Shown in pieces: positions 9,806 to 18,714 of a stretch of DNA of 64,000 nt. A program made the translations under genes and the position numbers. The DNA is from an uncultured Muribaculaceae bacterium (lineage in GTDB: Bacteria > Bacteroidota > Bacteroidia > Bacteroidales > Muribaculaceae): the NCBI GenBank assembly GCA_944321685.1, contig CALUMH010000006.1, positions 32,467-96,466 of the forward strand. Reading direction: 5' to 3'. Below the pieces are notes generated by a model. That model worked only from the letters and a program-made list of their open reading frames with translations. It was not told the DNA's origin and searched no databases. Within the stretch, counting starts at the first letter, position 1. Each line of letters opens with the position of its first letter.

Positions 9806-9971
9806 CTATGGCGCGGCATTTTTTTCAAAAGTTTTCCATTTAAAAAATTAACCAACTAATTATCAGCATTTTAATTTCACACACACTAAAAATTGTTTTC
9901 AATAATATAATTCAGCCACAATAGCAAACGCTTTATGTTTTACAACATATTTTAAAATAGCACCTTGCATA

Positions 9972-10004
9972 TTGCTCGATATCCACAATTATTTTATATT
10001 TTTG
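9972..10004 (+). promoter_or_regulatory. promoter of the Ig-like lipoprotein gene
   Basis: TATTTTTG at 9997-10004 with TTG at 9972-9974, spacing 22. It overlaps codons that would belong to an upstream start of the following frame, so translation must begin downstream at 10028. The rest of the 289-base gap is AT-rich with no other feature visible. Confidence 0.65.
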
Positions 10005-10027
10005 CATCGACAAAAATCTCTCACAAA

Positions 10028-10396
10028 ATGAAACATCTCCTTGTCATAATAGCAACTATCATATTGTTCACGTCACTCTTTTCATGCAGCAAAGATTTCA
10101 AAGTCACATATCTTGAAATATGCCCCGACGAATTGACGACAACTATCGACGACACCTTGCAGATGACATTCTCTATTGTATATGAAGGCGGGAACTTCGA
10201 TGATCCAAACCTGATACAAGTTGAATGGAACAGCTCGAATTCCGAAATTGTAGAAGTAAGCGATTCGGGCTTGATTATAACCAAAGCTGTCGGCAATGCC
10301 GACATAACGGTTTCATGTCAGGACATGAGTTCGACTTGCAATGTCACCGTAACCGACACTGCAAGCCAAGACTCCGCTTTGTCGAAAATCATATGA
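10028..10396 (+). CDS. small lipoprotein with Ig-like domain
   Basis: 122 residues starting at the ATG at 10028. The open frame extends upstream to 9965, but that part covers the promoter, and only the internal ATG gives a proper lipoprotein signal (hydrophobic core, lipobox LFSC with Cys about residue 19). The mature part has the pattern of one bacterial Ig-like domain: a TYLEICPDEL strand, a long middle strand, a WNSSNSEIVEVSDSG turn and a VGNADITV strand near the end. It overlaps the convergent CBM9-like gene by 8 bases. No function can be assigned; it resembles the lipoprotein at 3915-4541 in domain type. Confidence 0.65.
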   Translation: MKHLLVIIATIILFTSLFSCSKDFKVTYLEICPDELTTTIDDTLQMTFSIVYEGGNFDDPNLIQVEWNSSNSEIVEVSDSGLIITKAVGNADITVSCQDMSSTCNVTVTDTASQDSALSKII

Positions 10397-11045
10397 AATT
10401 AATCTTGCCGAAAAACTCCGGACGATGAAAATCAGGAGCCGGAGTGTCGATTGGAGCCCAGCTCAAATAGTGCGGCAAGCTCATCTTTGCTCCGCACTTG
10501 TAAAAATTGCCCAATATATATTCAGGTAAATTGGTAGCATCAAGTCCTACCAGCCTAAATGGTATGGCCACTGTCAAGTTCCAGGCAAACACACCCTCCA
10601 TCTCCTCAAACGGGCGGGTTCCACACGAAGCATAACGCCTTATGGTGGAAATCTCATCATCGGTCAGGCGCGTTGGATTGTTTCTCGTCACACGATGCGA
10701 TGCATTAACCGTACCTATGCAATTAAACTCGAAATTCCAATACTCGTCGCTGCCCGGCAGCTTCATGAAAAATTCCACACAACTGTCATCGGCAACAGGA
10801 GAATTGTTTTTGTAATTAACTGCACGCAAATAATTCCCCCTCACAAAATAATCGATAAAAATGGCACTGTCCGACCGTCCGACCGTAAAAATCGTTACCG
10901 GATGATACGGGTACGCCTTGGCCCAATTACGGCAGGCTATCGAATATTTCTCGGCTTCGAGTTCAAGGAAATCTCCCACCTCTTCAATATTTATATCATT
11001 CAGCCTTGGAAAATACCTCACATTTATTTCATTTCCGTTTTCCAT
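10389..11045 (-). CDS. carbohydrate-binding family 9-like protein
   Basis: 218 residues without a signal peptide. The sequence fits the CBM9-like family of Bacteroidota: DDSCVEFFMKLPG near residue 85, YWNFEFNCIGT near 103, a V-x-x-PFRLVGLD strand, and the closing HYLSWAPIDTP...DFHRPEFFG motif at about residues 185-210. Related domains bind glycans as part of larger enzymes, but this one stands alone, is apparently cytoplasmic and carries no catalytic module. It follows the LysE exporter gene by 19 bases on the same strand and may be cotranscribed with it. Its ligand is unknown. Confidence 0.8.
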   Translation of the reverse strand: MENGNEINVRYFPRLNDINIEEVGDFLELEAEKYSIACRNWAKAYPYHPVTIFTVGRSDSAIFIDYFVRGNYLRAVNYKNNSPVADDSCVEFFMKLPGSDEYWNFEFNCIGTVNASHRVTRNNPTRLTDDEISTIRRYASCGTRPFEEMEGVFAWNLTVAIPFRLVGLDATNLPEYILGNFYKCGAKMSLPHYLSWAPIDTPAPDFHRPEFFGKINFI

Positions 11046-11064
11046 ATCTATCCTCTGTTTTTTA

Positions 11065-11706
11065 TCATATCAAATAATTACACACGCCCATCACAAGCCC
11101 CACAAGCGACATAACAAGAATTATTGCACCTATTATGCGATTTACAAGCCACATACTGCGCAAGTTGAAATGCGACCGCACGGCATTGACGAAAAATGTT
11201 ATCACAAACCACCACGATATCGCTCCCACGAAAATAAACAAATATCCAAGCAGATAATGATACACGTCATACTCGGGCAACATGAAATTAAACCGTGCAT
11301 ACAAGCCGATTATAAGGAATAATATAAGCGGATTTGACACCGTGAACAGAAACCCGGTAACCAAATCCTGCACATAGCTTTTCTTCTTGTCTTTCAACCG
11401 TCGGAGCGTCCGCACAGGATTTCGCCGCAACAAATACAAGGCAAACACAAGCAAGACAATGCTGCCGGCTATCTGCAACGGATTTTGATTAGCTTCGATA
11501 AAATCTATGACAATCGACAATCCAAGGCCGGCAAGCAATGAATACATCAAATCGGAAATGGCAGCTCCCAGCCCGGTATAAAAACCTGCCCAACGCCCCT
11601 TGTTCATGGTACGCTGTATGCACAACACACCCACCGGACCCATTGGTGCCGAAATCAGCACACCGATTACAAATCCGCGCAATATTATATATAGGATCAA
11701 CTCCAT
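11065..11706 (-). CDS. LysE/RhtB-family amino-acid exporter
   Basis: 213 residues with about six hydrophobic helices and the LysE-family hallmark ISAPMGPVGVLCIQRT near residues 18-34, followed by GFYTGLGAAISDLMYS. By family it exports amino acids or small analogues across the inner membrane using proton exchange. Its promoter is embedded in the palindromic repeat at 11733-11863 and the leader is about 20 bases. The CBM9-like gene follows on the same strand. The substrate cannot be read from the sequence. Confidence 0.88.
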   Translation of the reverse strand: MELILYIILRGFVIGVLISAPMGPVGVLCIQRTMNKGRWAGFYTGLGAAISDLMYSLLAGLGLSIVIDFIEANQNPLQIAGSIVLLVFALYLLRRNPVRTLRRLKDKKKSYVQDLVTGFLFTVSNPLILFLIIGLYARFNFMLPEYDVYHYLLGYLFIFVGAISWWFVITFFVNAVRSHFNLRSMWLVNRIIGAIILVMSLVGLVMGVCNYLI

Positions 11707-11732
11707 CTATCAATTTCAATCTGTTCAGAAAA

Positions 11733-11764
11733 CAAAGTTAGTGCAAGTCGAGCGCAATTGCAAA
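11733..11764 (-). promoter_or_regulatory. LysE promoter inside the repeat
   Basis: Minus-strand TAACTTTG (11733-11740) as -7 box and TTTG (11761-11764) 20 bases upstream; the latter lies at the edge of the palindrome. Confidence 0.6.
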
Positions 11765-11863
11765 TCATGCTTGCATGATTTTGCTTTTTGCCGAGACGAA
11801 GCCTGACTTATCAAAAGTTAGTACAAGCCTGGTGCAATTGCAAATCATGCTTGCATGATTTTG
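11733..11863. repeat. two copies of a palindromic dispersed element
   Basis: Two direct copies about 80 bases apart: 11734-11783 and 11814-11863. Both start AAAGTTAGT and share a 20-base perfect palindrome (AAATCATGC, TT, GCATGATTT) at 11762-11781 and 11842-11861. The first copy continues as TTGCCGAGACGAAGCCT after the palindrome; the second stops. The AAG(T/C)C...GCAAT and TTGCC-GA arms recur at 50405-50475 and 52928-53055 around a different palindrome, so this is a dispersed family rather than a local duplication. Its left edge is the -7 box of the LysE gene. Confidence 0.8.
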
Positions 11864-11929
11864 TAAAACTAAAATCATCGGCATATTTTTCACTCGTGCC
11901 GCTTGCTTAATTTTGAACATACGGGAATT

Positions 11930-12805
11930 ATGGCTACTTTTGCCTTGAAAAATAAAAACTACTCTGCAACGGTGAAAAATATATTTACACGAGCACTGTC
12001 GGGCAGCATTTATGTGGCACTTATCGTGGCTGCACTGTTGTTGCCGTCGCCTTATATGTTTATAGGACTATTTGCACTTTTCATTGTTCTTGGAACAGTT
12101 GAATTGCATCATTTGGTAGATAACAAGGCATCGGTAATTGCCAACAAACGCACCGCCATAGCACTTGACTGCATTGGAGGATTGGCACTCTTTACCACTT
12201 TCTGGGGGCTGAATTTCAATCCTTCGGGTTCTGTAACACAAGTGGCAATTGCAGCTTATTTGCTCTATTTTGCCTTGCGCATGATATTGCAACTGTACAT
12301 GAAAAGCGACAACGCCCTGCAATCTCTTGCCGACTCGGCACTGACTCAGGTATATGTGGCATTGCCGTTGTCACTGCTCAACATACTGTATGATGAAGGC
12401 GTTTTGCTCGCCATTTTCATCCTCATTTGGCTCAATGACACCGGTGCATTCTGTGTGGGCAGTATGTTGGGAAAGCACCGCCTGTTTGAACGCATATCGC
12501 CCAAAAAATCGTGGGAAGGCTTTTGGGGCGGAATGGCATTCTGCATCATTGCCGGAGTGGTATTCTACTTCTGCGGCGGCACATTTGGCAACCTAAAGCT
12601 CGCCGAATGGATAATGCTCGGAATATGCGTGTCGGCATTCTCCACATGGGGCGACCTTGCCGAGTCATTGCTCAAACGCACACTTAAAGTGAAAGACTCA
12701 GGCCACCTCATTCCGGGACACGGCGGCATACTCGACCGCATCGACAGCCTGCTGCTTGTTTCGCCCACAAGTGTCATATTTTTCATCTTGATTGAATTAT
12801 TTTAA
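11930..12805 (+). CDS. cdsA: phosphatidate cytidylyltransferase
   Basis: 291 residues starting at ATG 11930. The frame is open from a TTG at 11903, but a TAATTTTG -7 box at 11908-11915 overlaps that start, so the later ATG is preferred and the leader is only about 8 bases. Multiple transmembrane helices are followed by the CdsA signature near the C-terminus: WGDLAESLLKRTLKVKDSG and PGHGGILDRIDSL. It makes CDP-diacylglycerol from phosphatidate and CTP at the inner membrane, the precursor for PG, cardiolipin (cls at 5607) and PE. purM follows after 21 bases and mltF after that, so this heads a three-gene operon. Confidence 0.95.
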   Translation: MATFALKNKNYSATVKNIFTRALSGSIYVALIVAALLLPSPYMFIGLFALFIVLGTVELHHLVDNKASVIANKRTAIALDCIGGLALFTTFWGLNFNPSGSVTQVAIAAYLLYFALRMILQLYMKSDNALQSLADSALTQVYVALPLSLLNILYDEGVLLAIFILIWLNDTGAFCVGSMLGKHRLFERISPKKSWEGFWGGMAFCIIAGVVFYFCGGTFGNLKLAEWIMLGICVSAFSTWGDLAESLLKRTLKVKDSGHLIPGHGGILDRIDSLLLVSPTSVIFFILIELF

Positions 12806-12826
12806 TACAAACATTATATATACGTT

Positions 12827-13993
12827 ATGAGCGACCAACGTTATGACCTGCGCGGAGTGTCGGCATCGAAAGAAGATGTACACAACGCCATTAAGAATGT
12901 CGATAAAGGACTTTTCCCGAAGGCTTTCTGCAAAATAATACCCGACCTGCTTGGAGGCGACCCACAATATTGCAATATCATGCACGCCGACGGAGCAGGA
13001 ACAAAGTCGTCGTTGGCATACGCCTATTGGCGCGAAACGGGCGACTTGAGCGTATGGAAAGGAATAGCACAAGATGCTTTGATTATGAATATCGACGACC
13101 TGCTTTGCGTGGGTGCGACCGACAACATATTGCTTTCATCAACCATCGGACGCAACAAGATGCTCATTCCCGGCGAAGTGATTGCAGCCATCATCAACGG
13201 AACCGAGGAATTACTGCAGGAATTGCGCGAACTGGGCGTTAACATTGTCTCCACCGGCGGCGAAACTGCCGATGTCGGCGACCTTGTGCGCACCATCATC
13301 GTCGATAGCACTGTTACTTGCCGCATGCGTCGCAGCGATGTCATCGATAATGCCAACATTGCCGCAGGCGATGTCATTGTGGGGCTTTCATCTTCAGGCC
13401 GGGCTACCTATGAAAAAGAATATAACGGCGGTATGGGCAGCAACGGTCTCACCTCGGCTCGCCACGATGTATTCTGCAAAGCCGTAGCCGAAAAATATCC
13501 CGAAACTTACGACCATAACGTTCCCGAAGAACTTGTATATTCAGGAAAAACAGGACTCACCGATACCGTGCCAGGAGTGCCTGTCGATGCAGGCAAATTA
13601 GTACTCTCTCCCACCCGCACTTACGCCCCGGTCATCAAAAAAGTGCTTGATGCCATGCGTCCGCGCATACACGGCATGGTACACTGCTCGGGCGGTGCGC
13701 AAACCAAGGTTATGCACTTCGTCAGCGGCAAGCACGTCATTAAGGACAACCTGTTCCCGGTTCCGCCTTTGTTCAAGCTCATACAGCAACAATCGGGTAC
13801 CGACTGGAAAGAAATGTACAAGGTGTTCAACATGGGCCATCGCATGGAAATATACGTCGCACCCGAAGATGCTAATGCCATCATCGAGATTTCCCGCAGT
13901 TTCAACATCGACGCACAAGTGGTGGGCCGTGTGGAAGATGCGCCTGAAAATCGCCTGACCATCAAGAGCGAAAACGGCACTTTTGAATACTGA
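12827..13993 (+). CDS. purM: phosphoribosylformylglycinamidine cyclo-ligase (AIR synthase)
   Basis: 388 residues, the longer form found in Bacteroidota. PurM motifs are clear: HADGAGTKSS near residue 50, DALIMNIDDLLCVGA near 85, STGGETADVGD near 143 and the C-terminal HCSGGAQTKVMHF and GHRMEIYV segments. It converts formylglycinamidine ribonucleotide to AIR with ATP in the fifth step of purine synthesis. It lies between cdsA (21 bases) and mltF (26 bases), a mixed housekeeping operon with no other purine gene in the window. Confidence 0.94.
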   Translation: MSDQRYDLRGVSASKEDVHNAIKNVDKGLFPKAFCKIIPDLLGGDPQYCNIMHADGAGTKSSLAYAYWRETGDLSVWKGIAQDALIMNIDDLLCVGATDNILLSSTIGRNKMLIPGEVIAAIINGTEELLQELRELGVNIVSTGGETADVGDLVRTIIVDSTVTCRMRRSDVIDNANIAAGDVIVGLSSSGRATYEKEYNGGMGSNGLTSARHDVFCKAVAEKYPETYDHNVPEELVYSGKTGLTDTVPGVPVDAGKLVLSPTRTYAPVIKKVLDAMRPRIHGMVHCSGGAQTKVMHFVSGKHVIKDNLFPVPPLFKLIQQQSGTDWKEMYKVFNMGHRMEIYVAPEDANAIIEISRSFNIDAQVVGRVEDAPENRLTIKSENGTFEY

Positions 13994-14019
13994 CACACCC
14001 CTATCCACACACTCTCTCC

Positions 14020-15420
14020 ATGAAAAAATCGGTCTTCTACACAATATTGCTGCCGGCAACCATCGCAATGGTTGCCGTGGTAGTTTCGCGCAACAGCAAG
14101 CAACATGACCATCTCACTGTTGCGCAATTACCCGATACACTTATCATAGGCACGCTCTACAGCCCAACGTCTTATTTCTATTACAAAGAAGACACCATGG
14201 GATATGAATACGAGCGCATAAGCAGTTTTGCACGTGAAAAAAATATGGGCACACGCTTCATAATTGCACGTAACATGGAAGCTGCAATTGCCATGCTCGA
14301 CTCGGGAACCATCGACGTTATTGCATACGAAATTCCCATTACCGCCGAATACCGGAACCGCGTGCTTAGCTGCGGAACCGAAAACATCACTCACCAAATA
14401 CTTGTACAGCCACGCAGCGACACAATGATTACCGATGTAACACAGTTGGTTGGCCGTGACGTGTATGTGGAAAAAAATTCAAAATATGAAGCACGCTTGC
14501 GGAATTTAGACGATGAATTGGGCGGTGGCATTCGCATTCACACAGTCGAAGAAGACTCGCTCATTGCCGACGACCTTGTGGAAATGGTTGCCGAGGGGAA
14601 GTTGCCATTGACAATCGTCGATAGCGACATTGCCAGACTCAACCGCACATATTACAGCAACATCGACATTTCGCTTGAAGTGAGCTTCCCGCAGCGGGCG
14701 GCTTGGGCTGTGAAAAAAGGGAACCAATGGCTTGCCGACACCATCACCCGGTGGGCACAAGGCGAACAATCACGACCGGCCTACAAATTAATCTTGAAAA
14801 GATATTTCGAGCTAAGCAAACGCGGCATAACCGACGATGCCACCGGAACAATCTCGGTAAGCGAAAATTTGCACCATGGGTTTATATCTCCTTATGACGA
14901 CATTTTCCGCCACCATGCCGCTACCATCGGGTGGGACTGGAGAATACTTGCCGCGCAGGCATGGGTGGAATCGAAATTCCGCAACGATGTGGTATCGTGG
15001 GCAGGAGCAAGGGGCCTCATGCAACTTATGCCGCGCACTGCCCGGGCCTACGGCATTACACTCGAAGAAACCATCGACCCCGATAAAAACGTAGGGGCAG
15101 CCGTGCGCAGCATTCGCGACCTCGACCGTTCGCTCACCCGTTATGTTCCCGACCCGCAGGAGCGGCTGAATTTCATAATTGCCGCCTACAATTCGGGCAT
15201 AGGGCATATATACGATGCAATTGCGCTTGCCCGCAAATACGGCAAAAATCCGGCTGTGTGGTTTGGCAATGTGGAAGAAGCCGTGCTATGGAAAGCCAAC
15301 CCTGAATTTTACAACGACCCGGTGTGCCGTTTCGGTTATTTCCGAGGCCGCCAAACTGTCAATTATGTACGCAGCGTCACCGGTTACTACAGTCTGTACT
15401 GCAAATATATCAAAAATTAA
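14020..15420 (+). CDS. mltF: membrane-bound lytic transglycosylase, MltF type
   Basis: 466 residues. An N-terminal hydrophobic helix (about 5-22) anchors it, a family-3 solute-binding domain spans about 40-265, and a C-terminal SLT domain spans about 285-460. The catalytic Glu is in AQAWVESKF near residue 314, followed by GARGLMQLMP and later AAYNSGIGH, all standard for family 1 lytic transglycosylases. It cleaves peptidoglycan glycan strands to 1,6-anhydromuramyl products in the periplasm; the N-domain is thought to sense muropeptides and control activity. It is the last gene of the cdsA-purM-mltF run and ends 13 bases before the convergent phosphodiesterase. Confidence 0.92.
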   Translation: MKKSVFYTILLPATIAMVAVVVSRNSKQHDHLTVAQLPDTLIIGTLYSPTSYFYYKEDTMGYEYERISSFAREKNMGTRFIIARNMEAAIAMLDSGTIDVIAYEIPITAEYRNRVLSCGTENITHQILVQPRSDTMITDVTQLVGRDVYVEKNSKYEARLRNLDDELGGGIRIHTVEEDSLIADDLVEMVAEGKLPLTIVDSDIARLNRTYYSNIDISLEVSFPQRAAWAVKKGNQWLADTITRWAQGEQSRPAYKLILKRYFELSKRGITDDATGTISVSENLHHGFISPYDDIFRHHAATIGWDWRILAAQAWVESKFRNDVVSWAGARGLMQLMPRTARAYGITLEETIDPDKNVGAAVRSIRDLDRSLTRYVPDPQERLNFIIAAYNSGIGHIYDAIALARKYGKNPAVWFGNVEEAVLWKANPEFYNDPVCRFGYFRGRQTVNYVRSVTGYYSLYCKYIKN

Positions 15421-15433
15421 CACACAATTGTTA

Positions 15434-16279
15434 TCACCGGTTTCTGCGCCACAAGTCAGGACGGTCGGTTATAATTCCGTCCACAGGCAAGTGCGGGGTA
15501 TCTTCGGGGCCGGCCAACGTCCATATTTTCACCTGCTTGCCATGTTCATGTAATCGCTCGATGATATTGCGCGTAACCGAACGATAATAAAAATTAAACG
15601 ACGATACGTAATTGTATTTTTCATAATCAAATGCCGTGAAGCCGCCATCAAATACGGCGGGAACGCCCTTGACCCTAAATATAAGCAACTTTTCGAGCCT
15701 TAACACCGGGTCGATACGATTTACCTCGGCAAGCGATTCGTCGCTGAACGATTGCACCGATACCCAGTTCTGCGCATCATACCTGTGTACCACTTCAACC
15801 ATTTTGCGCTCCACATCATAACGCCCGTTTTCATGTTTTACCTCGATGAGCAACTTGCAACGTCCGGCCACAGCCTCAATCACTTCGGCAAGCGTGGGAA
15901 TATGTTCAGGAGTTGGATTTCCGGCATGATCCACTATATGGAATTTTTGCACCTCGGCAAGCGGGAGGTCGGCAATATTTCCCATGCCGGTGGTTGTGCG
16001 GTCGATGCTCTTGTCATGACACACCACTACCTCGCCGTCGGCCGTCAAATGCACGTCAATTTCTATCACATCAGCCCCGGCTTCGATTCCGTGTTCTATG
16101 CACGACAACGTATTTTCCCGCCCAAGCCCCGCACCGCCACGATGCGCAATTATGGCAAGCTCATCCATTTCATGCCGTGTATAACCACGGCGGTAAAACA
16201 AGTTTGGTATCACATTATAAGCCACATATCCGGCTGCAATGGCACCGGCTCCGAGCAACATATTTAATTTCTTATTCAT
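15434..16279 (-). CDS. glycerophosphodiester phosphodiesterase family protein
   Basis: 281 residues from ATG 16279. The frame is open to 16402, but that extension covers a TATATTTG -7 box at 16305-16312 (minus strand), and the ATG at 16279 gives a sensible anchor helix (MNKKLNMLLGAGAIAAGYV). GDPD motifs: AHRGGAG-x-x-RENT near residue 46, EIDVHLTADGEVVVCHD with the metal-binding Glu-Asp and catalytic His, LLIEVKHE, and a final ITDRPDL. It hydrolyses glycerophosphodiesters to glycerol 3-phosphate and an alcohol, probably facing the periplasm. The 315-base gap upstream holds divergent -7 boxes and a short inverted repeat (TGCATC/GATGCA, 16377-16391). Confidence 0.9.
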   Translation of the reverse strand: MNKKLNMLLGAGAIAAGYVAYNVIPNLFYRRGYTRHEMDELAIIAHRGGAGLGRENTLSCIEHGIEAGADVIEIDVHLTADGEVVVCHDKSIDRTTTGMGNIADLPLAEVQKFHIVDHAGNPTPEHIPTLAEVIEAVAGRCKLLIEVKHENGRYDVERKMVEVVHRYDAQNWVSVQSFSDESLAEVNRIDPVLRLEKLLIFRVKGVPAVFDGGFTAFDYEKYNYVSSFNFYYRSVTRNIIERLHEHGKQVKIWTLAGPEDTPHLPVDGIITDRPDLWRRNR

Positions 16280-16545
16280 AGCCTGTCTTGTTTTTTCACA
16301 ATGGCAAATATAAATAAATGCAAAGACAAATGCGGAAAAATTTCTGCAATAAAATGTTAACGAAGCTATGTTTTGTTGCATCTTCGATGCATTATGCGAC
16401 AAATTGACAATTTTACACCACGTTTAACGCCAAAAAGATATACCAATCAGGCTTTATAAAACATTTTTCCACGCTCCTATGCTACAACTGTAATCAAGGT
16501 AAAATATACTGTAATTTATCTACACCATATATCGCAAACAGGCAT

Positions 16546-16553
16546 TAATTTTG
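16546..16553 (+). promoter_or_regulatory. -7 box upstream of the DUF3737 gene
   Basis: TAATTTTG at 16546-16553, about 42 bases before the ATG. No good -33 match is present at 19-22 bases, so this is a partial promoter call. Confidence 0.5.
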
Positions 16554-16594
16554 CATTCTGAATAAACAGGAATAATAAACAACCCAACAAACAT

Positions 16595-17446
16595 ATGAAA
16601 GAAATAAAAAACACCGAATTTGAAGGTGAACGACCGTTGTTTGCCTCACACGACTTGCGCATCGACGGCGTGACAATTCATGCCGGGGAATCGGCTTTGA
16701 AAGAATGCAGCAACATCGAAGCTGTAGGTTGCCGTTTTGAAGGCAAATACCCCTTTTGGCACGTTGATGGTTTCAAAGTGCGCAATTGCGTTTTCACCCA
16801 AGGGGCAAGAGCCGCCTTGTGGTACTCGCGCAACCTTGAAATGAGCGACACTCTTGTCGAAGCTCCCAAGATGTTCCGTGAAATGGATGGCATAAAGCTG
16901 AACAACGTGAAAATACCCGATGCACAAGAAACGCTTTGGCACTGCCGCAACGTGGTACTCAACAACGTGGAAGTGCGCAATGCCGACTACCTTTTCATGC
17001 ACAGCGAGAACATAACCATCGACAATTACCGACAACAAGGCAATTACTCATTCCAGTATTGCCGCAACGTGGTGATACGCAACGCCGTCATCGACTCGAA
17101 AGATGCATTTTGGGGAACTGAAAACGTAACCGTGTATGATTCGGAATTAACCGGCGAATACCTTGGTTGGCATTCCCACAACTTGCGACTTGTCAATTGC
17201 AAGATTTCAGGCACTCAACCACTGTGCTACGCGCACGACCTTGTAATGGAAAATTGCACTATGGCCGACGATTGCGACCTCGCTTTTGAATACAGCAGCG
17301 TGCAAGCCGCCATTACCGGCCCGGTGCGCAGCGTTAAAAATCCCATCACCGGACGCATCGTTGCCGAAAGTTTCGGCGAAATAATCCTTGACGAGAATAT
17401 TAAGGCTCCGGCCGATTGCAAAATACTTACCACGGAAAGCAAATGA
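16595..17446 (+). CDS. DUF3737 family right-handed beta-helix protein
   Basis: 283 residues made of about ten imperfect repeats of roughly 20 residues, each with a [C/H]-x-N-[L/V]-x-[L/V/I]-x-[N/D] core (for example HCRNVVLNNVEV, YCRNVVIRNAVI, HSHNLRLVNCKI). This pattern forms a right-handed parallel beta-helix and matches the DUF3737 family, whose biochemical role is unknown. There is no signal peptide, so it is probably cytoplasmic. Its stop codon overlaps the start of the following PLP enzyme in an ATGATGA arrangement, which implies translational coupling and a shared function. The many conserved Trp, His and Cys residues at matching repeat positions could line a binding face; that is inference. 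Confidence 0.85.
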   Translation: MKEIKNTEFEGERPLFASHDLRIDGVTIHAGESALKECSNIEAVGCRFEGKYPFWHVDGFKVRNCVFTQGARAALWYSRNLEMSDTLVEAPKMFREMDGIKLNNVKIPDAQETLWHCRNVVLNNVEVRNADYLFMHSENITIDNYRQQGNYSFQYCRNVVIRNAVIDSKDAFWGTENVTVYDSELTGEYLGWHSHNLRLVNCKISGTQPLCYAHDLVMENCTMADDCDLAFEYSSVQAAITGPVRSVKNPITGRIVAESFGEIILDENIKAPADCKILTTESK

Positions 17447-18609
17447 TGAAATACAATTTCGATGAAATAATTCCGCGACGCGGAACCAACTCTTACAAAT
17501 GGGATAGTGCCGAAGATACCGACGTATTACCATTGTGGGTAGCCGACATGGACTTCCGCACCGCACCGGCCATCGTCGAGGCTCTTGAGAAGCGTGTGGC
17601 TCACGGCATATTCGGCTACACACGTGTTCCCGACGAGTATTATGATGCAGTCACGGGTTGGTTTGGCCGCCGACACGGCTGGACGTTCCCTCGTGAATGG
17701 ATTATCTATACTTCGGGCGTTGTGCCTGCCATCTCGGCTATACTTAAAGCGACTACAATGCCTGGCGACAAGGTTATGGTGCAAGGACCGGTATATAACT
17801 GCTTCTTTTCGTCGATACGCAATAGCGGATGCGTAGTGGTGAGCAATTCTTTGAAAAGAACGGGTAACACCTATTGCATCGACTTCGACGATATGGAACA
17901 AACCATAATCAACGAAGGGGTAAGAGTGTTCCTGCTATGCAACCCTCACAACCCCGCCGGACGCGTGTGGACTCGTGACGAACTGCTGCGCATGGGTACC
18001 ATCTGCCTGCGACACGGTGTAACTGTGATAAGCGACGAAATTCATTGCGAATTCACCTACGCCGGACACGATTACACGCCATACGCCTCGCTCGGCGACG
18101 AATTTGCCGCCAAGGCCGTGGTGTGTGTCTCTCCAAGCAAGGCGTTCAACATTGCCGGGCTGCAAATTGCCAACATCATCGTACCCGACAGCGAATTACG
18201 CCGCCGTATCGACCGTGCAATAAACATCAATGAAGTGTGCGATGTAAACCCGTTTGGCGTAATTGCCACCATTGCCGCCTACAACCACGGCGAGGAGTGG
18301 CTTGATGAATTGATGCAATACCTGCACGGCAACTATGAATATATGAAGGACTTTTGCGCCAAGAACCTGCCACAATTTCCCATCATGGAACTTGAAGGTA
18401 CATACTTGGTGTGGATGGACTGCTCGGCATTGCATATTTCCTCGACCGAAATCGAAGACCGCCTGATAAAGCAAGCCAAACTATGGCTCAACGCCGGCTC
18501 AATGTATGGCCGTGAGGGTGAAGGCTATATGCGCTGGAACATAGCTTGCCCGCTGCAAACACTGCAAGAGGGGCTTTCCCGCTTCACCACCGCAGTCTCC
18601 CGCCCGTAA
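17443..18609 (+). CDS. MalY/PatB-type PLP-dependent cystathionine beta-lyase or aminotransferase
   Basis: 388 residues from ATG 17443, which overlaps the stop of the upstream gene; ATG 17446 is equally possible. Fold type I PLP enzyme of the MalY/PatB subgroup: LPLWVADMDF near residue 32, GVVPAISAI, LCNPHNPAGR near residue 170, SDEIHCEF near 205 and SPSKAFNIAGLQ near 237 with the Schiff-base Lys. Family members split cystathionine or cysteine to pyruvate and ammonia, and some act as aminotransferases. The coupling to the beta-helix gene suggests joint expression. Confident for the subgroup, not for the substrate. Confidence 0.9.
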   Translation: MMKYNFDEIIPRRGTNSYKWDSAEDTDVLPLWVADMDFRTAPAIVEALEKRVAHGIFGYTRVPDEYYDAVTGWFGRRHGWTFPREWIIYTSGVVPAISAILKATTMPGDKVMVQGPVYNCFFSSIRNSGCVVVSNSLKRTGNTYCIDFDDMEQTIINEGVRVFLLCNPHNPAGRVWTRDELLRMGTICLRHGVTVISDEIHCEFTYAGHDYTPYASLGDEFAAKAVVCVSPSKAFNIAGLQIANIIVPDSELRRRIDRAININEVCDVNPFGVIATIAAYNHGEEWLDELMQYLHGNYEYMKDFCAKNLPQFPIMELEGTYLVWMDCSALHISSTEIEDRLIKQAKLWLNAGSMYGREGEGYMRWNIACPLQTLQEGLSRFTTAVSRP

Positions 18610-18630
18610 CCACACCCACCCCCTATCCCA

Positions 18631-18704
18631 CAATCGGCCATTTTAGTGGCTAAATGCGCTAACTGCTTCCATTTAAAACACGTTGGCGGTCAAATGGCCG
18701 ATTG
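18631..18704. repeat. 13-bp inverted repeat between convergent genes
   Basis: CAATCGGCCATTT (18631-18643) and its exact complement (18692-18704) flank a 48-base spacer between two convergent genes. It could be a long-loop terminator, but neither side runs into a T tract, so a small palindromic insertion is also possible. Confidence 0.55.
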
Positions 18705-18714
18705 GGGTTAAATA

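Noticed and set aside
9739..9971. Possible cobalamin riboswitch upstream of nrdJ
   Set aside because: The sequence is plainly AT-rich without the B12-box or multi-stem fold, and the promoter lies too close to the gene.
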